A stretch of 64,000 nt of DNA, taken from NCBI RefSeq assembly GCF_963678795.1, contig NZ_OY787452.1, positions 186,001 to 250,000 on the forward strand, in the 5' to 3' direction. The notes under the pieces were generated by a model that saw only the letters and a program-made list of their open reading frames with translations, did not search any database and was not told where the DNA came from. Below, in pieces: positions 44,338 through 55,100 of this stretch (position 1 is the first letter of the stretch; each line of letters begins with the position of its first letter). Both the position numbers and the translations under genes were made by a program. Origin of the DNA: an uncultured Methanoregula sp. Lineage in GTDB: Archaea; Halobacteriota; Methanomicrobia; Methanomicrobiales; Methanospirillaceae.

Positions 44338-45192
44338 ATGCAGGTACGCACCGGACTCGTGGTAATTCTGATCTCCATTGCGATAATTTTCATTGCCGGA
44401 TGCACGGGCCCGGTATCTCCTGTTCCACCTGCCCCGGCACCAGTCATAACCCCAGTACCCGCACCAGCCGTGATTGTCACCGCCATCCCGACGGTCACGG
44501 CAACGACAAAGGCCACCGTTGTCGTCACACCAGCGCAGACAATGGTTCCTGTCCCAACACCAACACCGGTCCCTGAATCTGCCCTGAATGCCCGGGTCCA
44601 GGATGCAAAAAACAAACTGGACATGCTAAAGAACAGCGACATGGCAGACACGATCATGATCGCGGCTAAAACGCCGGGCTCCTGCGAAGTAAAACAATCA
44701 AAAGAACTGGGGTATCTCATCGATGCCGGTACCGGGGATATGTCTTTTATCAAGGGCGATTACGGGAGCATTTCACTGGATCGCTTCCGGCAGAATATGA
44801 CGCCGGGACATACGTATGTTATCCTCCACAGCCATGCCAAGGACTGGATTTATTGCCGGAATACCGGAACCGTCGGCCTCAACACATTTTCCCTCGCCGA
44901 TCTTGCAGCACCATCAACGCTTACCGGGCAGGGGTATCATGTCCAGAAAATGATTGTCGTAAGCGACAAGATGTATGAGGTTTATCCAAAAACTCCTGAC
45001 AACTGGAAGACAGAAGGAGAGGTGTATGCTACTTTTAATCGTATCGAGCAGCGCCTGGAGGCGAATTTCCATTACGATTATTACGATTCAGCAGGAGTGA
45101 AGAAGACATGGTACGACGTGGATATGATCATGCCCATGCTCGCAAAGGAACTCGGTTATACCTACATTGTCGATAATACCATTGTCCCATAA
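44338..45192 (+). CDS. lipoprotein, unknown extracytoplasmic domain
   Basis: A 284-residue exported protein. The signal ends in a lipobox (FIAGC, Cys22), followed by a long Pro/Val/Thr linker (about 25-80) and a globular domain. That domain has HTYVILHSHAKDWIYC and FSLADLAAPS, which recall JAB1/MPN-like metallopeptidase segments (H-x-H), though the full signature is not clear. Probably anchored to the outer membrane face by lipid. Function otherwise unknown. Confidence 0.8.
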   Translation: MQVRTGLVVILISIAIIFIAGCTGPVSPVPPAPAPVITPVPAPAVIVTAIPTVTATTKATVVVTPAQTMVPVPTPTPVPESALNARVQDAKNKLDMLKNSDMADTIMIAAKTPGSCEVKQSKELGYLIDAGTGDMSFIKGDYGSISLDRFRQNMTPGHTYVILHSHAKDWIYCRNTGTVGLNTFSLADLAAPSTLTGQGYHVQKMIVVSDKMYEVYPKTPDNWKTEGEVYATFNRIEQRLEANFHYDYYDSAGVKKTWYDVDMIMPMLAKELGYTYIVDNTIVP

Positions 45193-45380
45193 CTTTTCAC
45201 AACGGGAAAAAGCCCATGGTTCTGGCGGAGACTGGCGGTTATGCCTGCACCAGATCACTCCCTTGCCAACCGGCTATACTTATTTGACGTGCGGCAACCA
45301 AGAAAATACCACAATGGCAGTCGAGCCCGGGTTCCGGTAAATACAATAACGATATCCCTGTTGGTTTAGGCCTTTGAAAA

Positions 45381-45980
45381 TCAGGAATATGTATAGATTC
45401 TATTTAGGTCAACCCGGGCCATCGTTGTCTGATTATTATCCTTAAGTACAAGGTTGTTTTTTGTCGTGCCGGTGAAAACGATATAAACAATGGATCCGGT
45501 TTTTGTCTCACCGGGGTTGATTCTGACCGGGAAATGAAAATACTTGCTTGCCATATCTGCACTCAGCCGGTCTCCTCCATGTTCTAATGTCTGATCTTTT
45601 TCGGTCTCGATGTAGATATCTTCCCGGGATAATTGATATTGGGTGGCCAGGTTATTGGTGAGACTCACATTGATGACAGCGATACCAGTCCCCGCCTTGT
45701 TGTTAAATCCCGGAAGGGTCTGATAACGGACAGCAGAATTAACTGTTAGCCCAAGTTTTTTTCGCGGGGTTATATGCGGAATGTTCGTGGAAACAGCCGG
45801 TTCCGGGGTTCCCGTCATATTTGAACCGGGAGAGGGAGTTGCGGGAACACCAAGGGAATGTGTATTGCCCGCATCAGGCTCACCGGACAGGCAGCCCGGG
45901 ACAAGAGCAAGTGATATGAGAAGAACAGAGAGTATGCCAGCGATGATAGCTACCCTATCCGATTTTACAATGACTCTCAT
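45381..45980 (-). CDS. lipoprotein with DUF4352-like beta domain
   Basis: A 199-residue protein with signal peptide and lipobox LVPGC, a Pro/Thr linker, and an Ig-like beta domain: INVSLTNNLATQYQL, then RINPGETKTGSIVYIVF. This strand order matches the telomeric-repeat-factor-like DUF4352 fold seen in many archaeal lipoproteins. Function unknown. It is convergent with the preceding lipoprotein gene. Confidence 0.75.
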   Translation of the reverse strand: MRVIVKSDRVAIIAGILSVLLISLALVPGCLSGEPDAGNTHSLGVPATPSPGSNMTGTPEPAVSTNIPHITPRKKLGLTVNSAVRYQTLPGFNNKAGTGIAVINVSLTNNLATQYQLSREDIYIETEKDQTLEHGGDRLSADMASKYFHFPVRINPGETKTGSIVYIVFTGTTKNNLVLKDNNQTTMARVDLNRIYTYS

Positions 45981-46138
45981 TGGCAGGGATTTTCATCTGG
46001 ATGTATATTCATTGCTCGATCTGTGTTTCTGTGGCACGATCCCATGGGTAAGAGGCAAATGCATGTGTCGGATGAAAGGAAGGCCTGTTTTGGAGCGATA
46101 ATAAAGTTAATCCTCGTTCAAACCAAAGAGATGCTGAC

Positions 46139-46531
46139 ATGCCAAAGCCCCCTGAAAAACAAATTTCATCCAGACCCGAGCCCGAGTTCCGGTACAAGCA
46201 GTGCATCATCATCAGAAATGACGTAAAGATGAGCTGCGGCAAGAGGTGTGCACAGGCAGCACACGCCTCCATCGGTGCTTATAATGGCGCAGACAAAACC
46301 CTCACAAAAGCCTGGATGTCCGAGGGGCAGAAGAAAGTCGTCCTCAAGGCAAACGATGAGCGGACCCTCTTTGAGATCAAGGTCATAGCCGAACGGGCCG
46401 GCATCTCCACCTCCCTGATCCAGGATGCCGGCATGACCGAGATCCCGCCCGGCACCATCACCGCCCTTGGCCTCGGCCCGGCAAAGTCCGATGAACTCGA
46501 CAAGATCACCGGGTCGCTCACGCTCTTATGA
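46139..46531 (+). CDS. pth2: peptidyl-tRNA hydrolase, archaeal type (Pth2)
   Basis: A 130-residue enzyme releasing peptides from peptidyl-tRNA. Family blocks are all present: QCIIIRNDVKMSCGKRCAQA, AHASIGAY, KKVVLKANDE, ISTSLIQDAGMTEIPPGT and TALGLGPAKSDELDKITG. It has a short extra N-terminal tail of about 18 residues. The stop overlaps the truD start (ATGA), an arrangement placing two tRNA-related genes in one operon. Confidence 0.97.
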   Translation: MPKPPEKQISSRPEPEFRYKQCIIIRNDVKMSCGKRCAQAAHASIGAYNGADKTLTKAWMSEGQKKVVLKANDERTLFEIKVIAERAGISTSLIQDAGMTEIPPGTITALGLGPAKSDELDKITGSLTLL

Positions 46532-47799
46532 TGCAGAGTACGTATCCCCTTGAACACGATCTCGGGCTTCGGTATTATGCAAGCAACGAGGACGGGATTG
46601 GCGGGAAACTCAGGTCCGTTGCGGAGGATTTCATTGTTGAGGAGATCCCCCCGGAACCAAAAGGCGGATCAACCGGGCCGTACCTGATCTGCAACCTCAC
46701 CAAGACCAACTGGGAGCTCCAGCACGCAGTAAAAGAGATCGCCAAACGGCTTGCCATCAGCCACCGCCGGATCGGATGGGCCGGCACTAAGGATCGCAAC
46801 GCGATCACAAAACAGCGGATCTCCATCTACGATGTGACGACTGAAAAGGTTGGGGCAGTCCGGCTCAAGGACCTCGTGCTCGAACCGATCGGCAACTCGA
46901 ACGAGAGCCTGCTCCTTGGCGACCTGCAGGGAAACCGGTTCGATATCCTGATCCGCGATACGGAATCGCCGGATCTCGCCCGTATGGTGGAGAGCACAAC
47001 AAAGACGGCGAGCGAGGGCATCCCCAACTACTTCGGCCTCCAGCGCTTCGGGGCGCTCCGGCCGGTCACGCACCGGGTCGGGGAGTGGATCCTCCGGGGA
47101 GACTATGAACAGGCAGTCCTGACCTACGTTGGCATGGTATTTCCCGGCGAGTCTGATTCGGCACGGGTCGTCCGTTCCGAGTTCCTTGAAAGCCGCGATA
47201 TCGAGACCGCACTTCACCGCTTCCCGGTCCAGCTCTCGTTCGAGCGCTCGATGCTCCACTACCTCCGGTCGCACCCGGGCGATTTTGCCGGGGCGCTCAG
47301 GGAACTCCCGCCAAAACTCCTCTCCATGTTCGTCTCCGCATTCCAGTCATATCTCTTCAACTGTGCACTCAGCCAGCGGTTCGATGACGGGCATACCATG
47401 CATGATCCGCTCCCGGGCGACATGCTGGTCTTCGCGAACGGCAGGACCGACACGGCCACCGCCACGAACCTCACGGCGGTCTCCCTGCACATAAAACGCA
47501 GCAGGTGCACTATCGCGCTCTTCATGCCGGGAAAAGAGATGGCAGCCGGACAGGTTCCCGATGCGACAACGGCAGCACTGCTCGAAGAGCACCATATCAC
47601 GCCGGCTGACTATGAGCGGGCGGCAAAATTTGTCCGGACAAAGTTCGAGGGGGCATATCGCCCCATAACGCTCAGGACCGGGATCGAATCATCCATTGAA
47701 AACAAGAGTGTGCGGCTGAAATTCACCCTGCCGCCCGGCCATTACGCAACAACGGTCTGCCGGGAATTCATGAAAGCTGACCCGGCAAAAATGATCTAG
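46528..47799 (+). CDS. truD: tRNA pseudouridine synthase D
   Basis: A 423-residue enzyme making pseudouridine 13 in tRNA. The catalytic Asp89 is in GWAGTKDRNAITKQ, followed by NYFGLQRFG, a family hallmark. The length is typical of archaeal TruD with its insertion domain. Translation is coupled to pth2, and the 3' end overlaps the convergent sppA gene by four bases. Confidence 0.97.
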   Translation: MMQSTYPLEHDLGLRYYASNEDGIGGKLRSVAEDFIVEEIPPEPKGGSTGPYLICNLTKTNWELQHAVKEIAKRLAISHRRIGWAGTKDRNAITKQRISIYDVTTEKVGAVRLKDLVLEPIGNSNESLLLGDLQGNRFDILIRDTESPDLARMVESTTKTASEGIPNYFGLQRFGALRPVTHRVGEWILRGDYEQAVLTYVGMVFPGESDSARVVRSEFLESRDIETALHRFPVQLSFERSMLHYLRSHPGDFAGALRELPPKLLSMFVSAFQSYLFNCALSQRFDDGHTMHDPLPGDMLVFANGRTDTATATNLTAVSLHIKRSRCTIALFMPGKEMAAGQVPDATTAALLEEHHITPADYERAAKFVRTKFEGAYRPITLRTGIESSIENKSVRLKFTLPPGHYATTVCREFMKADPAKMI

Positions 47800-48614
47800 G
47801 TCCGGGATTTCGCTATCTTTTTTGCGCCTTCAATGGCATCGTGCAGGTTCCCGAGTTCGTCGATAACGTTGATCCTGACCGCGTCTGCACCCCGTATCAC
47901 CCTGCCGTCGTCAATATCGGACCGGGCTATCATCCGCTGGCTGGTGACATCGCCAATGAACGTCTCAAAGCTGTCACTGACGATCTTCTGGGCATACAAC
48001 TCCTCTTCGGCACTCAGGGGGCGGGAAGTACTTCCCATGTCCTTCTTGGTCCCGGACTTGATGACGCTGACATTGTATCCCTCGTTGCTCATCCAGCGGC
48101 TGATATCGGAGAACTTCCAGATGACGCCGACACCGGCTGTGAACGTATCGGGGTTGGCGTAAATCCTGTCGGCGTGGGCGCTGACGTAATACGCCGCGGA
48201 GGTACCGATGTCACCCATGGAGACCACAACCGGCTTCTTGGTCTTGGCATATTCCAGGTCGCCGATGATCTCCTGGGCCGCTGACGGGGTCCCGCCGGGG
48301 CTGTCCACGCGCAGCACAATCGCTTCCACCATCGGATCGTCCGCTGCAGCCCGGAGCTCGCGGCCTACTACTTCGCTGCCAATAACATCGCCATCAGATG
48401 CCTCCCCGGTCACCATGGTTCCCTCCATCCGGACTACGGTAACTCCCCGCGTGTCATCGTGGGTGAGGAAATAGGTGGAAAAGACAAACGCGGCCACGAT
48501 GAGAAGCCCGAAAATGATGACAAGAAACCATTTCAGCCCGGAGCCGCGCTTCGGCTGGCTGCCGGCCTGCTGTCCGACAACCGGCCACTGCACGCCATCA
48601 TTCCCATCCATCAA
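47796..48614 (-). CDS. sppA: signal peptide peptidase SppA (S49 serine protease)
   Basis: A 272-residue membrane-anchored protease. One N-terminal helix (WFLVIIFGLLIVAAFVF) is followed by the S49 domain: VLRVDSPGGTP, the nucleophile Ser139 in IGTSAAYYVS, and the Lys of VIKSGTKKDMGS (190 or 191) as general base. It cleaves leftover signal peptides in the membrane. Its start overlaps the stop of the reductase gene, so the two are cotranscribed. Confidence 0.93.
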   Translation of the reverse strand: MMDGNDGVQWPVVGQQAGSQPKRGSGLKWFLVIIFGLLIVAAFVFSTYFLTHDDTRGVTVVRMEGTMVTGEASDGDVIGSEVVGRELRAAADDPMVEAIVLRVDSPGGTPSAAQEIIGDLEYAKTKKPVVVSMGDIGTSAAYYVSAHADRIYANPDTFTAGVGVIWKFSDISRWMSNEGYNVSVIKSGTKKDMGSTSRPLSAEEELYAQKIVSDSFETFIGDVTSQRMIARSDIDDGRVIRGADAVRINVIDELGNLHDAIEGAKKIAKSRT

Positions 48615-49300
48615 GGCGCCTCATGGTACAGGACATCAAACTCAGAGACGAGATTGCTGCCGCACATATAATATTTTTTCAGGGTGAGCCGGATCATCTC
48701 ATCTTCGGTGTTGATATGCATTCCCCCGACAAGAGACGGGGTATCGGAGCCGCCCACGATGAATGGCAGGTGGATGAGCCGGATCTCGTCCACAAGCTGG
48801 TCGTGCAGCATGTGCCAGTTGAGAGTCGGCCCGCCCTCTATCATCAGTTTCTTCACCCCGAATTTTTCTTTGAGGATCGCGAGGAGAAGCGGAAGTTCAA
48901 CGTGTTTTTTCCCGGCCACGATGATATGGGCTCCTTTCTTTCTGATAGCTTCGACACGATCGGCCGGGGCTGCTTCCGAGACCGCGATTGCAGTCGGGGC
49001 GTCAGGACCAAGCACGTTTGCATCCAGGGGAATATCTGCCATGCTGCACGGGATCACCCGGAGCGGGCTCTTTCCCTGCACGTAGCGAACCGTAAGAAAG
49101 GAGTTGTCGATCCGGATCGTATTGGCACCGACCATGATGGCATCGTATTCCGCACGGGTATTGTGCAGCAAAAGCTCGGTCTCGTGTGCCATGTATTTCA
49201 TGAGGATCTTTGAGGAGGCCCCTTTTTTCAGGGTAAGTTTACCGTCGGCAGTGATCTCTGACATCATCAGCACGTGAGGACGGTTTGTTTTGGTTGTCAT
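48611..49300 (-). CDS. arfC: 2,5-diamino-6-ribosylamino-pyrimidinone 5-phosphate reductase
   Basis: A 229-residue RibD-C-fold reductase of archaeal riboflavin/F420 biosynthesis. Markers are AIMVGANTIRIDNS near the N-terminus, and LMIEGGPTLNWHML with LIHLPFIVGGSDTPS near the end. It reduces the ribosylamino-pyrimidine to the ribitylamino form with NADPH. The ATG at 49300 is preferred over 49324. It is the first gene of a pair with sppA. Confidence 0.92.
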   Translation of the reverse strand: MTTKTNRPHVLMMSEITADGKLTLKKGASSKILMKYMAHETELLLHNTRAEYDAIMVGANTIRIDNSFLTVRYVQGKSPLRVIPCSMADIPLDANVLGPDAPTAIAVSEAAPADRVEAIRKKGAHIIVAGKKHVELPLLLAILKEKFGVKKLMIEGGPTLNWHMLHDQLVDEIRLIHLPFIVGGSDTPSLVGGMHINTEDEMIRLTLKKYYMCGSNLVSEFDVLYHEAP

Positions 49301-49428
49301 TGCCACTCCACTTCCCGGTAACATTTGATGCCGGGTATAAATAAAGTGCTCATAGCGGAAGTGTATTCATCAACTTTTCCGGGCCTGAAGAGCAACTATT
49401 AATGGTTCGCGTACCCATGAATTGAGTT

Positions 49429-50061
49429 ATGAATATTACTGCCCTCCGGCCAAGGTTCATGAAATACCTGGAGCCGGTCGCAGACCTCTTCGTCCGGTTG
49501 AGGATCACCCCCAACCAGATCTCGCTCATGGCACTCCTAGCCGGTATTGCGTGTGCCTACCTGTTCTTCCAGCGCCAGTTTGTCCTGGGGGCACTCCTGC
49601 TTCTCCTGTCCGCGATCTTCGACCTGGTGGATGGCAGTGTTGCCCGGAAGACCGGTGCCCATACCAATTTCGGGGCGGTCTTTGACTGGATTGTCGACAA
49701 GTACGTGGATGCTCTTGCCCTGCTCGGCATCGGCCTTTCAGGTATCCCGATCATCAGCCAGTTCTTCGCCGTCCCGCCCATGGCGGATTTTGCGGTAGTA
49801 GCCTTCGCCATCATCGGTTCCCTGATGAACACCTTCATCAAGCCGGTAGTCTATGCCGAGATCGGGTACAAGGAGAAAGTTGAAGGAAAGATCGACGACC
49901 CGCTTGAAGGAGTCGGGTTTTTTGGCCGGCCGGAGACATTCCTTATCCTGATCCTCGGCGGCCTCACCGGCTTTATCTGGGCATCCGTCATCATCATTGC
50001 CGTCTGCACGAACCTCTCTGCAATCCAGCGGATCATCTACCTTTACCGGACGCTTGCCTGA
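49429..50061 (+). CDS. CDP-alcohol phosphatidyltransferase family protein
   Basis: A 210-residue membrane enzyme with the full signature D-x2-DG-x2-AR-x8-G-x3-D-x3-D: Asp65, Asp68, Gly69, Ala72, Arg73, Gly82, Asp86 and Asp90, plus about five helices. It transfers a polar alcohol onto CDP-archaeol, making archaetidyl-serine, -inositol phosphate or -glycerol phosphate; which one cannot be told here. It diverges from arfC by 128 bases. Confidence 0.93.
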   Translation: MNITALRPRFMKYLEPVADLFVRLRITPNQISLMALLAGIACAYLFFQRQFVLGALLLLLSAIFDLVDGSVARKTGAHTNFGAVFDWIVDKYVDALALLGIGLSGIPIISQFFAVPPMADFAVVAFAIIGSLMNTFIKPVVYAEIGYKEKVEGKIDDPLEGVGFFGRPETFLILILGGLTGFIWASVIIIAVCTNLSAIQRIIYLYRTLA

Positions 50062-50359
50062 TCCGGAAGTGCCGGGTATCCTCTCACTTTTTTCCCGCCC
50101 CCCAGGAGGGAAGCCCCGCGGCACTTCAAATACCCACTAATATCTGGAAACAGGCAATTGCCCTACCGTGCCGTACCGAGGCCCTGATGCGGGATGCCCT
50201 CGTAAAGATCCAGATCTTGTTCGGATTTTTGTGATTCCATCGTGGACTGCCGTTCATATGCATTTCAACAGGTCTTTGTATGCTGAAATGGAAACCATGC
50301 AGAATATGCTGGAGAGACTTATCCCGTCACTGCCTGCACGAACCTCTGCCGCGCGGGGA

Positions 50360-51184
50360 TCATTTACCTCTGCCGAACGCGTTCCGGATCTCGCCATAAT
50401 ATAACTGATACACGTCGTCGGCGAATTTCCCCAGGTTGGGGATGAGGCGGAACAGGCCGTACGCGATAAAGATCAGGATGATAAGAGCGGTCAGCTCGGC
50501 GATAACATTGTGGGCCCAGAAGAAACTCTCGTATCCCGGTTCTCCGTTGCCCGCAATTTCCGGGTAATACGGGAACCACTGGTCCGTGTAGGCCATGACC
50601 ACAAAGACATTCCGGAGCAGGTTGAGGAAGTAGATCGTCGGGGTGATGAGAAGGAAGGCGAGAATCTTCTGGCGCAGGGTGGTCGGGACTGCCGCCGCGA
50701 CCCCGAGGAGGATCGCAATGCTCTGGATACCGGTGCAGCCGAGAATTATCTCGACCCGGAAGTTGTTATGCATGATAATGTTCCAGGCGTCCAGGGTTAC
50801 CGGGAACTGTAAGAGACCGAGGATCCAGACGATCTCACCCACGACAAGCGCGATGAGTGCATTACCGAGGGTTGCAAACAGGGGTACCTGATCGAAGCCG
50901 AACGGTGCGTAGATGAGGAAGGCAACTGCGGCTGCCCGGGAGAGGCTGACAGCCCTGCTGTCATCCGCAAGGAGATATTTTATCGTGATGACGAGGAACG
51001 GCACCGAGAGTACCGCGACAAGCGGGTACATGAAGTTGTTCTCGGAAAAATAGACCGGCAGCTCGGAAAAGAGCGTGAGGACAATAAAGATCCAGCCGAT
51101 GATGGCCGCATATTTCCTGTGACGACCGGGTACGAGGAACGCGAGAAATCCGATACAGGAGATCAGGATCAGGTACTCGATCAT
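50360..51184 (-). CDS. artA: archaeosortase A
   Basis: A 274-residue protein with about eight membrane helices. The catalytic Cys is in LGCTGIQS and, 41 residues later, Arg in FLNLLRNVFVV, with a further conserved His in FFWAHNVIAE. Spacing matches the archaeosortase A family. It cuts and processes PGF-CTERM surface proteins and attaches a lipid. The ATG at 51184 or 51199 fits; a TATA-like TTTATAAA on the minus strand at about 51239-51247 precedes it. No PGF-CTERM substrate is encoded nearby. Confidence 0.93.
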   Translation of the reverse strand: MIEYLILISCIGFLAFLVPGRHRKYAAIIGWIFIVLTLFSELPVYFSENNFMYPLVAVLSVPFLVITIKYLLADDSRAVSLSRAAAVAFLIYAPFGFDQVPLFATLGNALIALVVGEIVWILGLLQFPVTLDAWNIIMHNNFRVEIILGCTGIQSIAILLGVAAAVPTTLRQKILAFLLITPTIYFLNLLRNVFVVMAYTDQWFPYYPEIAGNGEPGYESFFWAHNVIAELTALIILIFIAYGLFRLIPNLGKFADDVYQLYYGEIRNAFGRGK

Positions 51185-51360
51185 TATAGAATTATCCACG
51201 CAGTACCAAAAAAAGGATTCTGAAGATATATTTTTTCCGGGTTTATAAAAAGGGTAACTATCCGGAAGAAAACAGGAGCGGGAAAGGTATGCATGACGAG
51301 GGACCAGTCCGCCGGTTCCGACACGAGATTTAATCTTCTAGCATCACGCATAGTATACCG

Positions 51361-51678
51361 ATGTTCTGTCCTGAATGCAAAAGTCTGCTCATGTCTTCCG
51401 GGGGCCAGCTCAAGTGCCGGAAGTGCGGGTATATCCGCAAGATCGAAGGCACTGACCAGATGAAAAAGAAGATAATGCGCAAAGAAAACGAGATAACTAT
51501 TGTTGAAGAGGAGGATGGGGAGAGCATAAAAACCATGCCAACCATCCAGATACGGTGTCCCAAATGCGAGAACAATCTCGCCATCTGGTGGCTCCGGCAG
51601 CTGCGGGCTGCCGACGAGAGCGAAGTGCGGTTCTTCAGGTGCACTGAATGCGGCCACACCTGGCGCCAATACGATTAA
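51361..51678 (+). CDS. tfs: transcription factor S (TFS/TFIIS-like cleavage factor)
   Basis: A 105-residue protein with two Zn ribbons: CPEC...CRKC at the N-terminus and CPKC...CTEC at the C-terminus. The acidic pair in the loop (ADESEVRFF) enters the RNA polymerase active site and triggers cleavage of backtracked RNA. Length and both ribbons are standard. It is divergent from artA; TATA-like TTTAAT lies about 30 bases before the ATG, suggesting a nearly leaderless mRNA. Confidence 0.97.
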   Translation: MFCPECKSLLMSSGGQLKCRKCGYIRKIEGTDQMKKKIMRKENEITIVEEEDGESIKTMPTIQIRCPKCENNLAIWWLRQLRAADESEVRFFRCTECGHTWRQYD

Positions 51679-52153
51679 TTTTTCCGGAATAACATAATCC
51701 TTCTTTTAGAATATCAAAGAAGGGTGGATCCGAACAATGATGCCGGTGAATTTTTCCGGCAAATCTTCCGGTATGAATGCACCTTTCCTGCAGCGTCCGG
51801 CTTCGACGTTGCCACTCGTGAGGATATGACCCTTCCGCTGGATATTCTGATACGCGTGCGGGCCGTGACGGACGTATCCTGAAAAAACCAGACCCTTTTC
51901 ACCAGAAGAGTTCCAGCAGCTGAGCGGTTTTTGAACATGGAGAACCGGTCGGGATTCAACCGGATCTTCTGACCGGGTGTAAAACCCTCAAAGAACGGCT
52001 GCGGGAGTTCCTTTTTTGTCCATTTCTCACAATTATCGTTGAAATGGTCCCGGGATGTCGATTTCGACCAGAAATGCTATAATACAGTATACAAGAACAT
52101 ATAAACAAAGATATCAGTCAGAGTGAGATTCTCAAGTCCTGTGAGAGATTGTG
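51679..52153. other. intergenic stretch with possible decayed coding sequence
   Basis: Directly after the tfs stop and in the same frame, 51708-51881 reads RRVDPNNDAGEFF, then GFDVATREDMTLPLDILIRV and a stop. Another frame at about 51924-52081 reads VFEHGEPVGIQPDLLTG and LKERLREFLF. Both look like protein but no intact gene can be built, so this may be a broken gene. The final AT-rich stretch (52082-52115) is the promoter of the coiled-coil gene. Confidence 0.35.
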
Positions 52154-55100
52154 ATGAACGGCCCCCCGCCAGTCGGAAACGAAGGTATCGTTGATATCTT
52201 CGTTTTAAGTAAAAATGAATCACTGGCTCCTGTGATCAGGGAGCACATGGAGCAGAATGGATACCAGGTAACCCTTTTCGATGACGACGGACACCTTCTT
52301 GAAGCCCTGAAAACCGGAAAACCCAACCTCATTATTTGTGATACAACAGATCACGCATTGCCTTTCTATGAGGTCTGCAGGCAGATCAAGGATGACCGGG
52401 ATCTCTGGATAATTCCTGTCCTGATACTCACCCGGGCAGCCGATCTGTCGGATCTCCTGTTCGTGCTGGACAGCAATGCAGACAATTTCATCTCATTCCC
52501 CTATGATCTTCCCTATCTCCACTCCCTCATCGGAGGGATGCTCGAAACCCGGGTAGAGCGGCCGACTCCTGAACAGATCAAGACCCAGTTCAAGATCGAG
52601 CACAACGACCATGACTTTGTCATTACCGCTGATCGCAGGAAACTCCTTGAATTTCTCCTCTCCTCGTTTGAGATCGCCGTAAGCAGGCGCGATGAGATCG
52701 CACGGGCAAAAGACCAGATCAGGGCGCTCGACCAGTCGGTTAAAAAACTCGAATCCGATGCAGGAGAGAACAAGCGGGTCATTCGCGCCCAAAACGAGAA
52801 ACTGGAGCAGAAAGATCAGGATCTGGACGCGTTTCGGGCAGAGATCAAGGAAAAAGAGCACCTGATCGGAGGAAAGGCCAGAGAGAATGAGTCCCTTAAA
52901 TCCGAGACTGAAAAAATTTCTTCGCTCCTCTCGGATGCCCGGGACAATCTTCGCACACTGACCGAGGAAACCGAGGCTGATGCTGCCTCCTTCAAAGCGG
53001 AGATCAATACCCTGAACGGGAAGATAACAGATCTTTTGGGAGAGCTGGACACAAGGACCCGGGAAAATTCGGAAAGTAAGGAATCCCTCCGGCAGGCCCT
53101 GGAAAAGTATTCACTTGCCGAGAAGAGCCTCGCGGAAATCCGGATACAGAAAGAGCAGGCCGATGCGGCACTTGCAAATCTTACCCATGAACATACGGGA
53201 GTCCAGGAATCCTTAAGACAGGTCTTCGAACGATGTTCACTCTCAGAAAAGAACCTCACAGAACTCCGGATACAGAAAGAGCAGGCCGATACAGCTCTTG
53301 CGAATCTTACCCGTGAACATACGGGGGTCCGGGAATCCCTCCGGCAAGTTTCAGACAGATGTTCACTCGCCGAGAAAGATCTCGCAGAACTCCATACAGA
53401 GAAAGCACAGACCGATACAGCTCTTGCAGATCTCACGCGGGATTATGATGATGTGAACGTGGCCTATCGTGCAGAAAGGGAAAAATCTCTTGCAGCGGAA
53501 AAGGAAGCAACAACGATCATTGCTTCAAAAACAGACCGGGAAAATGAACTGACCCGGATTCTTGAGGAGCTGGAAAGCGTATCAAAACAGCAGAAATCCG
53601 ATATTGCGGGATATGCCGATGCGCTTGCAGATGAGAAGGCCCGCAGTGCAAATCTTGAAGTCCAGATAACCAGTCTTGAGAAAGAGAAAGATCTTGGAGA
53701 ATCCGAGCTGCGCACGAGGCTCGATGAGCTGCAGGAGCAGCTTGCCGATCTCCGGATTCAATACAGTGCGGCAACCGCCGTGATCGAAGAAAAAGAGACT
53801 GCCCTCAAATCACTGGATCTCAATTTCGCAGCACTGAACCTGGAGATGGACAAGATCCGGGAGAACGTCCATCGCCTCACTACGGAACTTGAGGATACAA
53901 GGTCTGCTCTCAACGACGAGAAACTCGACCGGTCAACCCGCGAGGATGAGATCCTTAAGCTGACTGCTGAAAAAGATCGGTTATCAGATCATGCCCGCTC
54001 TCTCTCAAAGACCATTGAAGAGATCCAGTCTTTGCTCATACGCGAGAAAGAAGAGCGCCGGCTGTCTGAGGACAGGCTTAATGACGTGATCGGCAAACAG
54101 GATGCCATGCTCCAGAATCTCCGCGGGGCTCATGAGGATGTGAAAAGCAACCTGGACCTGCACCGGTCCGATCTGGTGCAGATGAGATCCGATCTCGACC
54201 AGGCAGTGAGAGTAAGGTCTGAACTGGAGAAAGACCTTGCAACAGCCCGGGCCAGGATCCAGGTGCTCGAAGAGGAGAATCAGTCAGTATCGGCAGGACA
54301 TGCGAGAAACGGGCAGCAGGTCCGTTCACTGGGAGATGAACTGGAGCAGATCAGGAGTGCGCTTGAGACAGAGAGGCGGTTGCGTCATGTTGCCGAAGAA
54401 AGCCTGAAGTCTGCTCTCGTGGCCCATGAACGGTCCAGCCAGGATCTCGGGCGCCTTATCAGCGAGCGGGGCAGCCTGGATACTGCCCTTGATGCCGAAC
54501 ACAGGTCCCGCCAGGAGACAGAGCGCTCAAAGGAAGCGATCCAGAAGGATCTGGAGGTAACCCGTGAAAAACTCGGGGCTGCACAACGGCAGCAGGAGAT
54601 CCAGTCAGATAAGCAGAAAGCACAAATCCGGGATCTTTTCAATGAGATCGAGTCTGCACGCTCACGCCAGAAAACGCTGGAAGATCTTGTGGAGACGCTC
54701 CAGAGGGAAAAACAGGTTGCGGAAAATACCGCCTCGTCCCTTTCAGCAGAAATTGACCAGGCAAGGACGGCTCTTGCCGATGAATGGGAAGACCACATGA
54801 CCGACCAGGAGCGGCTCCAGGTGGCAGATGATGAGAAAGAACGGGTAACAAAAAGGGCGATCATTGTAAAAGGCCCGGATCTCCCGATGGTTGTCAGGCC
54901 ACCGTCTCCTCCGATGAATATCCCCCCGGCCCCTGAGCCGGACGCTTCTGTAATCACCAGGGTTGAAGACCTTTTTGAAGATGACGAGCCGGATGGAGCG
55001 GTTCAGAAAGATGATCCGCTGGCCGTTGAGAATCGGGAACCTGCTGAAAATACCCCGGACGAATCCCCCGGGGATCCCGTCACAACCGTGCCGGATTCCT

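Noticed and set aside
44022..44753. Minus-strand frame of 243 codons over the lipoprotein gene
   Set aside because: It is antisense to the lipoprotein linker, whose Pro/Val/Thr codons give Gly/Val repeats on the other strand.
50168..50404. 78-codon plus-strand frame after the CDP-alcohol transferase
   Set aside because: GTG start without clear RBS, overlaps the 3' end of artA and has no recognisable features. Possible but not supported.
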